From: Trogon surrucura
Lineage: Eukaryota > Chordata > Aves > Trogoniformes > Trogonidae
Direction of reading: 5' to 3'
NCBI GenBank assembly: GCA_020746105.1
Contig: CM036618.1
Location: 108,140,622-108,204,621 of the forward strand
Length of the DNA stretch: 64,000 bases
A model generated the notes under the pieces. The model saw nothing but the letters and a program-made list of their open reading frames with translations, had not been told where the DNA came from and made no database searches. Within the stretch, counting starts at the first letter, position 1. Every line of letters starts with the position of its first letter. Positions 12,901 to 23,965 of the stretch are shown piece after piece. A program made the position numbers and the translations under genes.

Positions 12901-15900
12901 AGCTACTGATTTTACTAATATGTGGGCTCATAGGGGCATATTTAAATCAATATAGAAAATTCTAGGATCCAGATAAGCAATTACATAACATAAAACCTTT
13001 CCTCTCCAGATCATTATACTATTTTATCTAAATTCTGCACAGGTGAGCAGTTATTTTAACACTGGTTGCATGACTGCCTCAAAACCCTATGTAATTAGAC
13101 TATGTCACCTGCGCTAGAACTGGTGTGACAGAGGAGACTCATAGAGAAGGAAAAAAAACCCCACTTTATCACAGGTTGAGTCATTAACCCTATGAGAGCT
13201 CATTCATCCACACAAGCACAGCACAAGCTGTTTCAGTAGAGAAAGCATCTCAACCTACTGGCCACTGAAAGGACAGCTTATACAGGAAAACTCAGAAAGT
13301 AAAAAGCACACATCAGAGGAGTAAGTGGCTTTAGGAAGCTTTTAAGCTCCACAAAAAACTTTGGGCTTGTTGAAGAGGTAAATAAACAAACAAAATAACT
13401 TTTTGCTTTAAGCATGAATCAGTATTTCCCTCATGTTATGAGCCCCCTCATAAACTGACATTTGTGTATTTCCAAGTTTTATTTTAACCACTGGATGGAA
13501 GTCAGTTTTTGTGAACCCTTTTACAGGACTTGTGCAGATGATAATCACAAAGCTAAAGCCCTGTTTTTGAAACACTGCATTCTTGTGATGGACAATATAG
13601 TAATACTATGGAAACACATAATTTTAAAGGTACATAGCACAAACAATCCCAAAATTATTAGTTGTGGGTACTACTTAGCAGCCACAAAACTAATCTTGAG
13701 CCTTCTCCCAAACACTGTAATCTTGCAGTTCCGCTCTTTTTTTTTCTTGCCTCAAATGCCTAGAGCACAGTGGTGCTAAACTCACAGCCTGGTGGGACCA
13801 GAAAACGTGGCAAGAGGTGTGCCACATCCTTCCCCTCCAGCTTTCCAGGAAAGCATCACTGCAGAGCAACTGGCTGTGCAGGATCAGGGTGCCTGTGAAG
13901 CACAGCATAAGGCTCTGGTGGGTGCTAAAACCAATGATTTCAGCGTGAAGTGACATCCTCACGCTGCAGCCTCAATCCATGGGGCTTCAGGCTGGATATT
14001 AGGAAGAATTTCTTTACTGAGAGGGTTGTCAGGCATTGGAACAGCCTGCTCAGGGAGGTGGCTGAGTCGCCATCCCTGGAGGTGTTTAAGTGTAGATGTT
14101 GCCTTGAAGGACATAGTTTAGTGGTGTTGATAGGGCTAGGAAAAGGTTGGACTTGATGATCTTGAAGGCCTCTTCCAGCCAAAACTCTTCTATGATTCTA
14201 AAAGGCCACACAGAAGGATCTTTGCCTCCCTTCCCTTCTTCTGCCTGCCCTAAAAGACAAACCCCTAGAAACAGTACCAGCAATATCTACCCATGTATGA
14301 CATTTGGCAATATACTACTGTCTTCAGTAGTTGTACTGTAAAAGGTTAACACTTTGACAACCATCACTATTGCAGTCTGGCTTCTTTCTCTGATCCACCT
14401 GCCCCTTGTTGGTGTTTGCCTACGTACACCACAGAAACACCGCACTCTGCGGTAGCTCAGCGGTTTAGCCCTGGCAGCAGCCCTGTGCTTATGACAATTT
14501 AGTTAGCCAAGCATGCTTTCGCTTCTATCAGAAATGGCATCTCACTCTCACTTTTACAGAGCTGATTCCAGGCATCCTCCTCATTCAGGCTCACTTGTGC
14601 AAAAGAACACACCGAGACACAGCTTCTTCCATGCTGTTATCTGCAGAGCTCTGCCTCTGCCGGGACTAGGACAGTCTTCTAGTCACATTTGCATGTGTTG
14701 GCCGTTTTGTCAGTCTTACCTCAGCTTTACCGCATGTACTTTAAAAGTGAGTAATCCACAAGTAAGACTGCTAATACCAGCAGCTAGAGACAGGGCAGCA
14801 CTATGTACACTCCAACACAACCAACTGTTTTCCTCTTCTGAGACAGAAGGAAATAGTCATTCGGTTTGCAGCGGTGAAACTGCCCACAATTTACCTCCAC
14901 TGCAAAATTACCAGGAGATAAGGGCCGGGGGGGGGGGGGGGGGGGGCGGTATTAATTGACTAAAATTAGTCACTTATTGAGCACCAACCCAACAGTCCAC
15001 CACAGAAACTAATTTTGTCTCCAAAATATAAATACAATGATTAATATTGGAAGCACTTCTGCAATTGGGATCTTTAATACCCTGGAATATTTTCAGCTAG
15101 AGGACTTGACACAGAATAGTTCTTTCTTCACAGCACCTTACTCCATCCCATGTTACTATATCCCTCTCCTCTGGCAGCACTATAAGAAAAGGCCTCAACT
15201 ACAAGAAATGTGTGTGAACTTACACACTGCCATCTTAATCTTTTAGGTTGTCAGTGTGAACTCTCTTATCCATTTCAAAGGAACATGTCAGTTTTAAAGA
15301 AGAATGGAATGACAGTGACTTTAACAGATAAAATAAGCACGTATTATGAAAGACAACTATTTGCATTACATCCATCTCCCTCCTGGGTTAAGGAATATTC
15401 ACTGCCCAATCACATTACAGAACTTGCCAGAGAGCAAGGAGGTGCTATCAGAATACCCCAGAACAAATTCCACTTAATCAGATTTCCAATTTGAAAGTGA
15501 AACTGCGTAGTTCTCACCACACTGCAAAATTTCCTTTTTTTTTGCCACAAAGTACGCTATATACTTATAATTCTTTTTATCTGAAAATTTTGTTATGGTC
15601 TACTGCTTTACTACAAACTATGCTGGAGAAAATTCATAGGGATGATACATAAATCTAAAAGCCTGTTAGTCATGACCTATTCTAACTTTTTTTGGAACTT
15701 ATTTTAACACCACTATGAAAGATTTCAAAAACAATTTTGCCATGCTTACTGTCATTATCCCTTTTAAATTAAGTTTCAGACTGAAAACTGCATGGAGTCA
15801 GTGTTAAATCAGTCATGACCAGGTTTACATCTTCATTTTAAGTACAGGACTGGAAATGAAAGAACTATGTGCGGCAATAATTACAGTGTAATTTGAAAAC

Positions 15901-17951
15901 CTCTAGTTCACCAAAACTGGAAAGAACAGGAATAGAAGCACAAGGCTTCTGCTCTTAGACACCTAAACACTCTTAGAAACTTACAAATTTCTAGCAGCTG
16001 ACCAATACTACAGAAAATGTGAAGCTACCTATATCCAATGAAAAACCCAAAACAACCCCTACTTGCACCAAACTTGGGTAAATACAAACCTTAGGGGCAA
16101 GGTCAGCACAGGAGAAGTCTGTAATAATAATAAATACACGTGCTGTGGGTCTGCTTCACCTGCCAAGCAGAGACCGTAACAATGACACTACTGGCAAGGG
16201 TCTGCAGCGCAGCACCAGCCTAAGTGAAATTGAGTCATGCGCTGTATTCTAGTGTCTGTTACAGATGAAGCCACAGACCTGTCAAATCTTCCTGGTACCA
16301 CCATAAGCAATACAAAGGCAGCAGAGACAAAAATTTTATTTTTCATACTCCTCGTTAATTTCTTGAAACCTGTGGTGCCTTCACTTCAAGATGGGTACAG
16401 CAAAAGAAGGAACCTCGCTTAAACGCTATCTATTTTAGTGAAGAGGGAAAGTCTGATAAGCAATAATTTGCTTCTAATTATTAATTATGGTTGTCTCAGT
16501 TGGTCTGTGACCTTTATTAATCAGACCCCAATGCAGTACAGCTTACATGACTGAGCTGGACCAAACTGAGAGCGTCTCTTCCATGCTTAATTTACAATGA
16601 TTCTTCATAAACCTGTTTGATTAACACAATTACACTGGCCACATAGGCATATGAACCAATTTTTCTTCCTAACAGCTGTTGGAGTTGTAACTAAGACCTA
16701 CACAGACTAGTAAGAAGCAAGACTTCAACTCCGACTCACCTCTCTCTGAGACTCTTGTGATATAGAAATAGTTGGTACAATCACAAACTCGCATAGTGAT
16801 GGGCAAAACGGTGTCACTGAAACCATAAATCTAACCTGCTATGTGGACGTTTACTGAAACTACTAAATACCCTAGTTTTAGCTTGCCACATATTTACAGT
16901 TTATAAGAAGACATATCAAGGTAACACGTAGATGCATTTTACATAGAATAATTTCCTCAAGGACCTTGTGCATGAATCCACAGATACAGCAACACGTGTA
17001 TCTTTTTCATCTATACCCAAGCTCTTATCTAATAACCCTTGTGTACGTTGAAAACAACATCCACACAAACCCTGTGCAGACGTATGGGTCCGTATGTGCA
17101 CAAACATACATTTTCACAGTCTTCCTATACCAGCTTTCCTCTACTAACACACAATACAGGGTCTTCGAGCTCTTCCCTCTGCATTTATCAGTGCCCCCCT
17201 AGATGCAATGTGTACGCCCTAACCCCCCTTCCTCCAAAGCCCTTCCGAGGTGATCACACCGCACACAGCACCGGCGACGACTCCAGGAGCCCTCCTTCCA
17301 CCCCCGCCCAGGACGAAGAAAGGGACAGGAGCACTAACCTAGTCACCCCTTCCCCGGGGCGGGACGCTCCTTCCCCCGCACTGCCCTCACCCCCACGGGC
17401 AGGGCAGGCTGTCACCCCTGCCCCGCACACTCACCCCCTCCCCTCCCCTCCCCTCCCCTCCCCTCCCCTCCCCTCCCCTCCCCTCCCCGCCCGGCTCCCG
17501 GTTCCCGCGCCCCCGCCCGGCAGGTGACGCCCGGCCAGCCCCGCCGCCTCACCCCGGGGCGGGGCCCAGCCTCGGCACCCCCGAGGGCAACGGGGGGTCG
17601 CACCCTGGGGAGGGAGCTCCTCGCTCGCTGCCCTTCCCGCCATACCGGCCACACCAGGGCCTCGCCCGGGAGGGGCAGCGGCGGCAACGGCGGCGGCGGC
17701 GGAGGGGGGAGTTGGGGCGGGTGGGGGTGGGACGGGCCGGCCCGGTTGCCAGGGAGGAGGCTCGGGCTCCGGCCCCGCACAGCGCCCACGACGAGATGAG
17801 AGGGAGGCGGGCCAGCGGCGGAGCGCGGTGCGGGGCGTCCCGTCCGGAGGAAAAGAGGCAGGGGGGCGGCGGGAGTGGCGGGGGGGGGAGCGGCGGCGGG
17901 GGCTACGGGTCGGTACTCACTCTCGTCAGGCAGCTGATCGAGCTCCGCCAT
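829..17951 (-). CDS. LIN9: LIN9, 5' part (coding exons 1-4, codons 1-88; gene continues beyond position 1)
   Basis: LIN9 is the scaffold subunit of the nuclear MuvB core (with LIN37, LIN52, LIN54 and RBBP4), which joins p130/E2F4 as DREAM to repress cell-cycle genes, or B-MYB and FOXM1 to activate G2/M genes. Identification rests on the start [10 protein letters not shown] followed by exons that join in frame and match the human N-terminus as I remember it: [10 protein letters not shown], then a segment containing WNEKY and SLQKTP, then [11 protein letters not shown] and [13 protein letters not shown]. Spliced order is 17951..17921, 5912..5880, 4869..4775 and 933..829; phases are 1, 1, 0 and 0, and every junction has AG and GT. 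The next exon, with the start of the DIRP domain, is not in positions 1-828. The N-terminus is basic and has no membrane segment. PARP1 lies upstream on the same strand. Confidence 0.95.
934..4774. other. LIN9 intron 3
   Basis: 3.8 kb intron of AT-rich sequence. It holds A-runs near 1324-1337 and 2047-2062 and the AT/TA array at 3629-3708. I see no further exon. Open frames such as 3898-4269 (minus) and 4016-4375 (plus) overlap each other and look like chance. Confidence 0.75.
3629..3708. repeat. AT/TA microsatellite
   Basis: About 80 bp of almost pure alternating A and T, broken by short A runs. It lies in LIN9 intron 3 and is able to form cruciform or unpaired DNA. Its length is likely polymorphic. 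Confidence 0.9.
4775..4869 (-). CDS. LIN9: LIN9 coding exon 3
   Basis: 95 bp encoding Glu22 to Met53, including WNEKY, SLQKTP and GSAVEM. Acceptor ..caacag before 4869, donor gtaaga after 4775. It joins exon 2 in phase 1 and exon 4 in phase 0. Compared with the human sequence as remembered, it has conservative changes such as V to I before the second Trp. Confidence 0.95.
4870..5879. other. LIN9 intron 2
   Basis: 1.0 kb AT-rich intron between the 95-bp and 33-bp exons. I see nothing else in it. Confidence 0.8.
5880..5912 (-). CDS. LIN9: LIN9 coding exon 2 (33 bp)
   Basis: A micro-exon of 33 bp encoding residues 11-21 ([11 protein letters not shown]) and the first base of Glu22. It has acceptor ..tgcag before 5912 and donor gtaagaaat after 5880. 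It is too short to be found by ORF length and was located from the LIN9 family sequence. Both flanking introns are phase 1, so skipping it would keep the frame (33 bp = 11 codons). Confidence 0.95.
6485..6510. repeat. 13-bp direct repeat, two copies
   Basis: Two adjacent identical 13-mers (tctaatccatcaa) in LIN9 intron 1. A small tandem duplication without obvious function. Confidence 0.85.
6935..9112 (-). mobile_element. CR1 LINE, 5'-truncated, about 2.2 kb, with decayed reverse-transcriptase ORF
   Basis: A non-LTR retrotransposon fragment inserted antisense to +, so in the same orientation as LIN9. The 3' end is at about 6935 (catagaat octamer-type tail and the usual CR1 3' block). Minus-strand translation gives reverse-transcriptase pieces in shifting frames: [32 protein letters not shown], then near the 3' end [16 protein letters not shown] and [19 protein letters not shown]. 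The catalytic FADD-type motif of avian CR1 lies in a region broken by frameshifts. It is clearly dead. The boundary near 9112 is approximate. Confidence 0.93.
13975..14201 (+). mobile_element. CR1 LINE 3' fragment
   Basis: About 225 bp of the 3' end of a CR1 element in + orientation. It encodes the relic [19 protein letters not shown], runs through the conserved 3' UTR block (ttggacttgatgatcttg) and ends in ttctatgattct. It sits in LIN9 intron 1, antisense to the gene. Confidence 0.93.
14927..14946 (+). repeat. Poly-G run (20 G)
   Basis: Twenty consecutive G on +, so poly-C in the LIN9 transcript. Runs of this length are unstable and prone to sequencing error; the true length is uncertain. 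Confidence 0.85.
17435..17488 (-). repeat. (CCCCT)n / (GGGGA)n pentanucleotide array
   Basis: About ten copies of a 5-bp unit, G-rich on the minus strand, which is the sense strand of LIN9. It lies about 430-485 bp inside intron 1 from the donor. Each unit supplies a G4 tract, so the array meets the usual G-quadruplex pattern several times over. Confidence 0.92.
17921..17951 (-). CDS. LIN9: LIN9 coding exon 1
   Basis: 31 coding bases from ATG at 17951-17949 (A at -3, G at +4, a strong Kozak context) through [10 protein letters not shown] plus the first base of Ser11. The donor is gtgagt at 17920-17915. The start is chosen by homology to mammalian LIN9. The frame stays open upstream, and another in-frame ATG lies 16 codons earlier (17999-17997); it is reported as a finding. 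Confidence 0.95.
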
Positions 17952-18330
17952 CTTGAACGAGCCGCGCCGCTTTTTCAAAGGCTGCCTGGCGCGGTGCATT
18001 CTGGGGGAGGAGACGGGGCCTTGCGCGAGGCGGCGCTGCCGCGCGGGGAGGGCGCCCGCGGGCCGGGCGCGTGCGCGGGGAGGGGCGGGAGGCGTTAACG
18101 GGCGCTCGGCGCCCTCAGGAGCCGCCGGCGGAGGTGAAGGGGTGGAGCGCGCAGGTGCTCGCCGCCGCGCTCTCGGGACGCCTGGGGAGGGAGAAAGGTG
18201 CTTCATCCCGACACCCCTCGGTGCGAGGGGTACGACGGCTGTGGCAGAAACTGTATGCTTCCCGCCGCAGGCCTCCTGCATGGCGGCAGGGTGAGGGGGA
18301 GAACGGGGGAGTGGCAGCTCCGGGGGTGTT

Positions 18331-21300
18331 GGGCTGTCGCTGGGCCCAAGGTGCCAGCCCTGCTAGCTTAGTGTCTTTAAACAGTCCTAATGTTACTATC
18401 CATCTTCCTTCGTTAAATAATGTTTTTTTTTGCTGAACTGTATTTACTTCTCTCTGCTTTTTGCTGCTCCATGCCTAATCAAAACGATTGCAAAGGTTAA
18501 GTAAGTGATAGCCACTCAGGTAAGTGATATTTACATGCAAAGGAGCAGCAAGTGATAAGAATAGGAAAAAAAAAACCCAGCTGTAAGCTGTCGCAGCTCT
18601 GTCATCATGGTGTGTGTCACTCTTCCTGGAGAGGTGACGGAACTGCTCATGGTGTCCAAGGCCTGAAGGTCAAGGTCTAGTTTGTTCTCACCCAGCACAA
18701 GGACGGGAGCCAACAAGAAGCCCTGGTGGTGGACAGTTATTGCCCAGTGCTGCTGCTGCTTGTCTTGGTCTGCCCTCTTATTGCAGTCCCCAACCAGCAC
18801 AGCTGAAAACTTTCTGTGAGCAGGGGAGATGGTTTCCTCCTGTAGTCCCCTCAGGTCTCTGTACTACAGTGAATGTGAAAGTTTCTGCATCAAGAAATCT
18901 AAACGTGGAGCTGCTACGGTAAACCACAAGCACCCAGACTTTCTGTGTACTGGGCTTTGACAAAAGTACCTGCTATTACTTATATCGACCAAAATTCCTT
19001 TTTTAAATATATGAAAAGGCAAATTGAAGTTCAAAATAGAAGTTAACATTGTCTCTTGGTCAAGGCTCAAATCAAGTGTCACATCTTGACCATATTGCCA
19101 ACAGCAGCACAGTGTTGTGCAAAATGCATGCTATGCCCAGTTGTTTGCATCTCTTTTAAAGCACCTAGGCAAAACCAAGGATTCTGCAAAGCACAGAATC
19201 TAGAGACATGGAACAGAGTTTTTAATTTGTGTTCTTAATTTGCTAATGAAATCAGATGACTAGGCACTCTAGCAGTTTGAGAGGAAGAGGATATAGGTCG
19301 TGTTATTGAAAAACTTTAGAAAAATAAGAATAATAAAAAAATCAATGCTGGCCTTGTGCTTAAGAGGAAAAAAGTGAGGTTTTAAGAGAAGAAACAAAGT
19401 GAATAAAGTCCTTTAGAAATTCCCCCAGGGCTTGCGAGGTACATTGTAGTTAAAAAACAAATGGTAAAAAGACAAAGCCTAGCCTGCATTTCCATTTCCA
19501 CCATGTCATTTTGAAATGCTGTTAAAACAGCCTTCCTTCCCCTTAGCTCTCAAATGGTCTAGAATGCTTCAGCGATGGCTTTCCTACATGGCACAGCACA
19601 AACCAAAGCAACTACAGGGGAGAGATGGCAAAGCAGCATAAGCATAACCCTAAATAATCTAATGAGAAAAAGCAATGAAACAGCAATCTGTGCTACTTCG
19701 AAGGCAAAAGCTATGCTTAAACCCTGGACAATTTTCCCATTTAATCAAACACCAAGGCCACCCAGAAGCCCTGACCTGGACCAGACCTTTTCCAGGCTCA
19801 GGTAGACAATTGCGTGTTAACAACACTAATACTTTTCCTGTATTTCAGCCTCCTTGTTCCATGGGTTCTATGTTAATGCTCAACTAAAGAGTGTCAACAC
19901 TGAGACTTCCACGGTTGACAGAAGACACTTGATCGTCCACGAGGTTTTTACTGCTGTGCTTTGTATACCTTGTCATCGGGTCTCGCTGTGCTAAAAGCGA
20001 CAGTTGCCCAGTGCCACCCTGACACCAGAGCTTTCACCAAGGCAAGGGGAGGGAAGAAAAGTCTTCTTCAACACAGCCACATTTTGCAACAGTCCTCAGA
20101 ACCTGAGTTTCTAGAAGGGAAAGATGAAAAAAGAAACAAAAAACACCCTCATGCCTTTCAGGGCTTCGGGCATTTTGATAAAAACAGATGGAACAGGCTG
20201 CCCAGAGAAGCTGTGGATGCCTCCTCAACCCTGGAAGCGTCCAAGGCCAGGCTGGATGAGGCTTCGAGCAACCTGGTCTAGTGGGAGATGTCCCTGCCCA
20301 TGGCAGGGGGGTTGGAACCAGATGATTTTTAAGGCCCTTTCAAACCCAAACAATTTCTATGATTTGCTCCTGCTCCCTGCCAGTCATCTTAAAAATTACT
20401 AGGTCAGAAGGTAGAATTCATCTTCCAACAACATGATGCTGGGTATTCCTTCATTTCATTCCAACAGCTGCATTTGGAAAATACCTAGCAGTAGTTATTG
20501 CCTCTCACTGTGTTGAAAGGGTAACAATGGTCAACACTGTATTTATGAAGGTTCTTACTATAGAAGACCTTCTATATCTTGGCCTTCTATGAATTTTCTA
20601 TATTCTGTTTTCTCATTTTGCCTGGGCATGCTGTTTCCAAGGCACACAAACACAAGCCTGTTTGACAAAGCTGTAGCCAGTGCCATTTAACAGTATGAAA
20701 ATACACTTCTTTTTTTTTTAAATTTATTTTACCTTTCTGGCAAATTTGTGGTTTACGCTTGGGTGACGTGGAAATGACACAATTAACCTTACAGACAGGC
20801 ACGGTGACTGAGAGCATCTGCGCTCCTTGCTAACCACCTGCCATCAGGCCCTGCTGACTCACCTGCCTTGCACAGACGAGGCAGGTCCTGAAACAGGCTT
20901 CCCACATGCCATTCGCTTTCCCAGAGGGTCACGTCAGGCAACTGCTCTTAATGGTGCGCGCCAGAACGCTGCAGAAAGCACTTCCGTGCTCCCACTTCTC
21001 CTTAATTACTGCAGAGGATATTAAGACAAGGGTTACACCACCCACTGATCAATGCCTTCAGAGCCTTGTCAGCACAGTGCAGGTAAGGCTCCATCCCAGG
21101 GATGATTAGGCTTTTTCTCGCCGCCCCTAGGCAGGCAGTGGTAGTGGGAAGAAAAGCACAGACAGCTGGGGGAGGAGTGTGCTCTTCAGACACTGAAGCA
21201 CGTTCTTGTGAAGTCTGAGTCCTGCTGCATTAATCACCTTATGAAATTAAAATTGGTAATGAGGGGGCGGGGGAAGCAGTAGTTTCCCTTTCAGTTGTTG

Positions 21301-23965
21301 GGAAGCCATTCCTTCTTTGCGCTTTCAGCTTGTACTCATGCACCTCACTTTCTGTGAAAGTGACCCAACAACTGGCTCACATGCTACCTTCACACTGGAA
21401 CGAATGAAAACCAGCAAGTCTTCTTGGCTGGGATCTATATCTCTGCATTTCTTCTCATAGGTGCCGCTGCATCTCCAAAATGACCATTTCTGGAGAAGTA
21501 GCCTGGCATTTACATGAAAGTAAAGGACACACAAGCTCTCAGTCAGATGCACAGTGTAAAGTACTTTTTTATGGGCATAACAGGAGTGAGAGTATAGTGG
21601 ACCACAAACATAGAAGCCATTTAAGCAAAATACTAAGTAGGATATAAATTGGCCACAAAGAAACTTCAGCAGAACGATTAGAACTCGCAGTGGGAGGTTT
21701 GGAAGTCTTCTGAAAGAAAGCTGAAGCAAAGACCTCAGTAGTTACAAACACTGCAGGACTCATTTAAAAACATGAGTACAACTCTTTATGGTATTTGAGA
21801 AAGTTGGATATGCCCAGAGGTCTTTTTCACATATACATTATTTGTGAGGTTTTTTTTCCCCCTGTCCTCTGATTAGAAACAGAAAGGGGGAGCTGGAATT
21901 TCATTAAAGGCTGTACCATCTAATTTAAAGATTGTTTTATGGCTGATGTATCAGGTTAGGTGACCAGTGCTGTATTTTTTTTCTCAGCCACTTCTTTCCT
22001 GCATGAACTCGGCTAAGTCACAATTTACAGACTGCCAATCTGTAAGCCTAGGCTGGCTTTTTTCAGTTTACTCAATTTATGTAAACTGCAGGGGCTACCT
22101 CAACATATGCGAGCCATTGTACAACAGAGCCTTCTGACATGCTAAACAAAGATAAAATTGTTAAATATTTATAAATTGCTGCTTTCTGTAGCATAACATT
22201 TAGATCAGAAGTCAATCCTCAACATCCTTCCTCTGAAAAAAAGCAGGACGTCATGGGACCTAACGTCTTGACAACTCGTTCCTTTCAAGTAATTTTGACA
22301 GAAATGGGACTACCTATTCATCCAGCTCTGCTTCATGCACATACTCCAGGAGTGATGCCTTCAGTGGTTGTCACCGCGCTGTTCTTCTCAGCCTGGCCCC
22401 AGGGAGAGTCTGGCTGCATGCTGGGTCACAGCAGCACCAGCGCCTGCTTTCAGGAGCAGCGGGGCTGCTTTGTTGACCAGACAGGCTGTCGGCAGAACCG
22501 GCGCCTGAATTCACATTAGATTCTGCTGCAGGACGGTCCCACCAGGGCTCTCCTATGGTCCCTAAAAGGCACCTGCTGCCTCTTCGTGAAGTGCTGTCCC
22601 ACTGTATCTTTTACTGCTGTAGTTGTGAGGTTGGAAACAGCATGGGATAGAATTGCCTGTGCTGCAGTTATAACTGAGTGCTACACACACATTGTAAAAT
22701 GCTCCTTGTGCTGCTTGCATTGGAATAAAAGGGAACTTTGAGCCAGCCATCTCTGGTACATATGACAGAGGGAACCGCAAAAACACCCACCTTAGGTTCC
22801 TGGTTGCAAACTGACCTGTAAGATGGTCTTTCTTGGGGGGAGGGAGGAATCTATTTCACAACTCAACTGAATCAATTCTCATGTTCTCTTTCAGAGACTG
22901 ACAACATTATACTTAAGCGACAAGTTTCTGTGGGAAGCAAAGCAATGATTAGCCACTTGTTAAACTACTGAAGAACCAGAAGACAAGGGCTGCTCTCTTC
23001 ACTTCCTGTCAAAATCCATTAGCACCACCCTCAACTGATTCATTTGTGCTGAACTGTCCTCAAGCCATTATGACTTACCCAGTCCTTCCACATTTCCTTC
23101 TCTCCCTGACAGCAGCTTTGTTTTCCATCTACGACTCCTCATCCTCCTTTCCTTCAGGGGTCTTAGAAACAGCTGCACCACAAGCAACAACTTTGGCTTC
23201 AAATTGCTTTTTCAGAAGGCACTGGGATGTGATAAAGTTTTAGGAAACGGATCTGTTGTTTCCACACAGGTTACCAAAGACTGAAGCTGCAATCGTCAGA
23301 ACGAGCTTTAACTGTCTCTTCTTGAGATGGGAACTGCCATAGCGGAGGAGATACTGAATGCAACTACTAATGCAGAGCTGTCCTTGGGGATCAGCCAACT
23401 TGCTCTAATAGTTCAGGGAAATCAGTAATTTTTGAAGAGAAAGAACTGATGTTGCTCTATAGTGAAGTACTCCCAAATTGCTCAATGACTTAGTGAAAGC
23501 AAGAAGTAACAAACATGACTAAACATTGAAGTTATTAGTTTATATTGATCTTCAAGACAAGGCATTTGGGACTACTCTGTGGAGTGGTAACAGACCTCAC
23601 TCTAGCTCATGATGAGTGAAGCTTGAGCCCAAACTCAACTTATGGCTTTGTTAGGACTTCAGTCTACAACAACCAACTTACATCACATTGAAGGTAGATA
23701 TTTAAAGGAGGTTTATTGGGGCTAATACTAAATTCAAACAGCCACAAGATCATTTTCTATGTTTACCACACCAACTGTTGACAGATATCTCAGTGTAAAG
23801 TCCAAATTTTCATTTCACCATGACTTTCTGAAACGTGACTACAGATTTCAATATTTGGCATTTATCTTCAGAGAGAGATACCATGTTTAAGAACATTCTA
23901 CCAAATACATTTAAATCATGACTCAAAACCAAAACAATTTGGAAATTTTGAAACATAAAGCTGTT
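18331..23965. other. Intergenic region between LIN9 and PARP1
   Basis: About 5.6 kb from the LIN9 CpG island to the inferred PARP1 3' end. It contains one CR1 fragment (about 20165-20368). Otherwise it is AT-rich, with a moderately GC-rich patch around 20,800-21,200. Many short open frames on both strands have no resemblance to proteins I know, and I found no RNA gene. Confidence 0.72.
20165..20368 (+). mobile_element. CR1 LINE 3' fragment
   Basis: About 200 bp in + orientation from gggcattttgata through the relic of RWNRLPREAVDASSTLEASKARLDEA, the 3' UTR block (ggagatgtccctgcccatgg) and terminal tttctatgatt. It belongs to the CR1 subfamily with the short 3' UTR seen again at 60729-60865. 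Confidence 0.92.

Larger units (their letters stand above)
5913..17920. other. LIN9 intron 1 (12 kb)
   Basis: The first intron of LIN9. It contains a 13-bp direct repeat (6485-6510), a long CR1 (about 6935-9112), a CR1 3' end (about 13975-14201), a run of 20 G (14927-14946) and, near its 5' end, the GGGGA array and part of the CpG island. The stretches 9130-13900 and 14960-17200 are AT-rich, and I recognise no gene there. The frame at 14513-14959 (+) ends in the poly-G run and has no family resemblance. Confidence 0.8.
17200..18330. promoter_or_regulatory. LIN9 CpG-island promoter
   Basis: About 1.1 kb of high G+C with many CpG dinucleotides, beginning in intron 1 and spanning coding exon 1 (17921-17951) and the upstream region. 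No TATA box is visible at a sensible distance. Motifs seen on either strand: CAAGATGGCGGA overlapping the start codon (17944-17955, YY1-like), TTCAAA/TTTGAA at 17974-17979 (CHR-like), and GCGCGTGCGC at 18067-18076 (one mismatch from an NRF1 site). The transcription start is inferred to lie at roughly 17,980-18,100. Divergent + transcription is possible but unsupported by any recognised gene. Confidence 0.82.

Noticed and set aside
14455-14510. tRNA-like A box (tagctcagcgg) followed by an arm-like sequence
   Set aside because: No B box (GGTTCGAATCC-like) follows within 30-80 bases, and the segment does not fold into a cloverleaf by eye.
14513-14959. 148-codon plus-strand frame in LIN9 intron 1
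   Set aside because: It ends in glycines encoded by the poly-G run and shows no recognisable domain or codon conservation signal.
17412-18281. 289-codon minus-strand open frame over LIN9 exon 1
   Set aside because: Only the 31 bp of LIN9 exon 1 is coding. The rest reads through a clear donor site and a GGGGA repeat; length comes from stop-poor GC-rich DNA. The nearest upstream in-frame ATG is kept as a separate finding.
18531-18800. 89-codon minus-strand frame upstream of the LIN9 CpG island
   Set aside because: It looks somewhat protein-like (a segment with HHQGFLLAPVLVLGENKLDL), but I could not assign it to a family and saw no adjoining exons.
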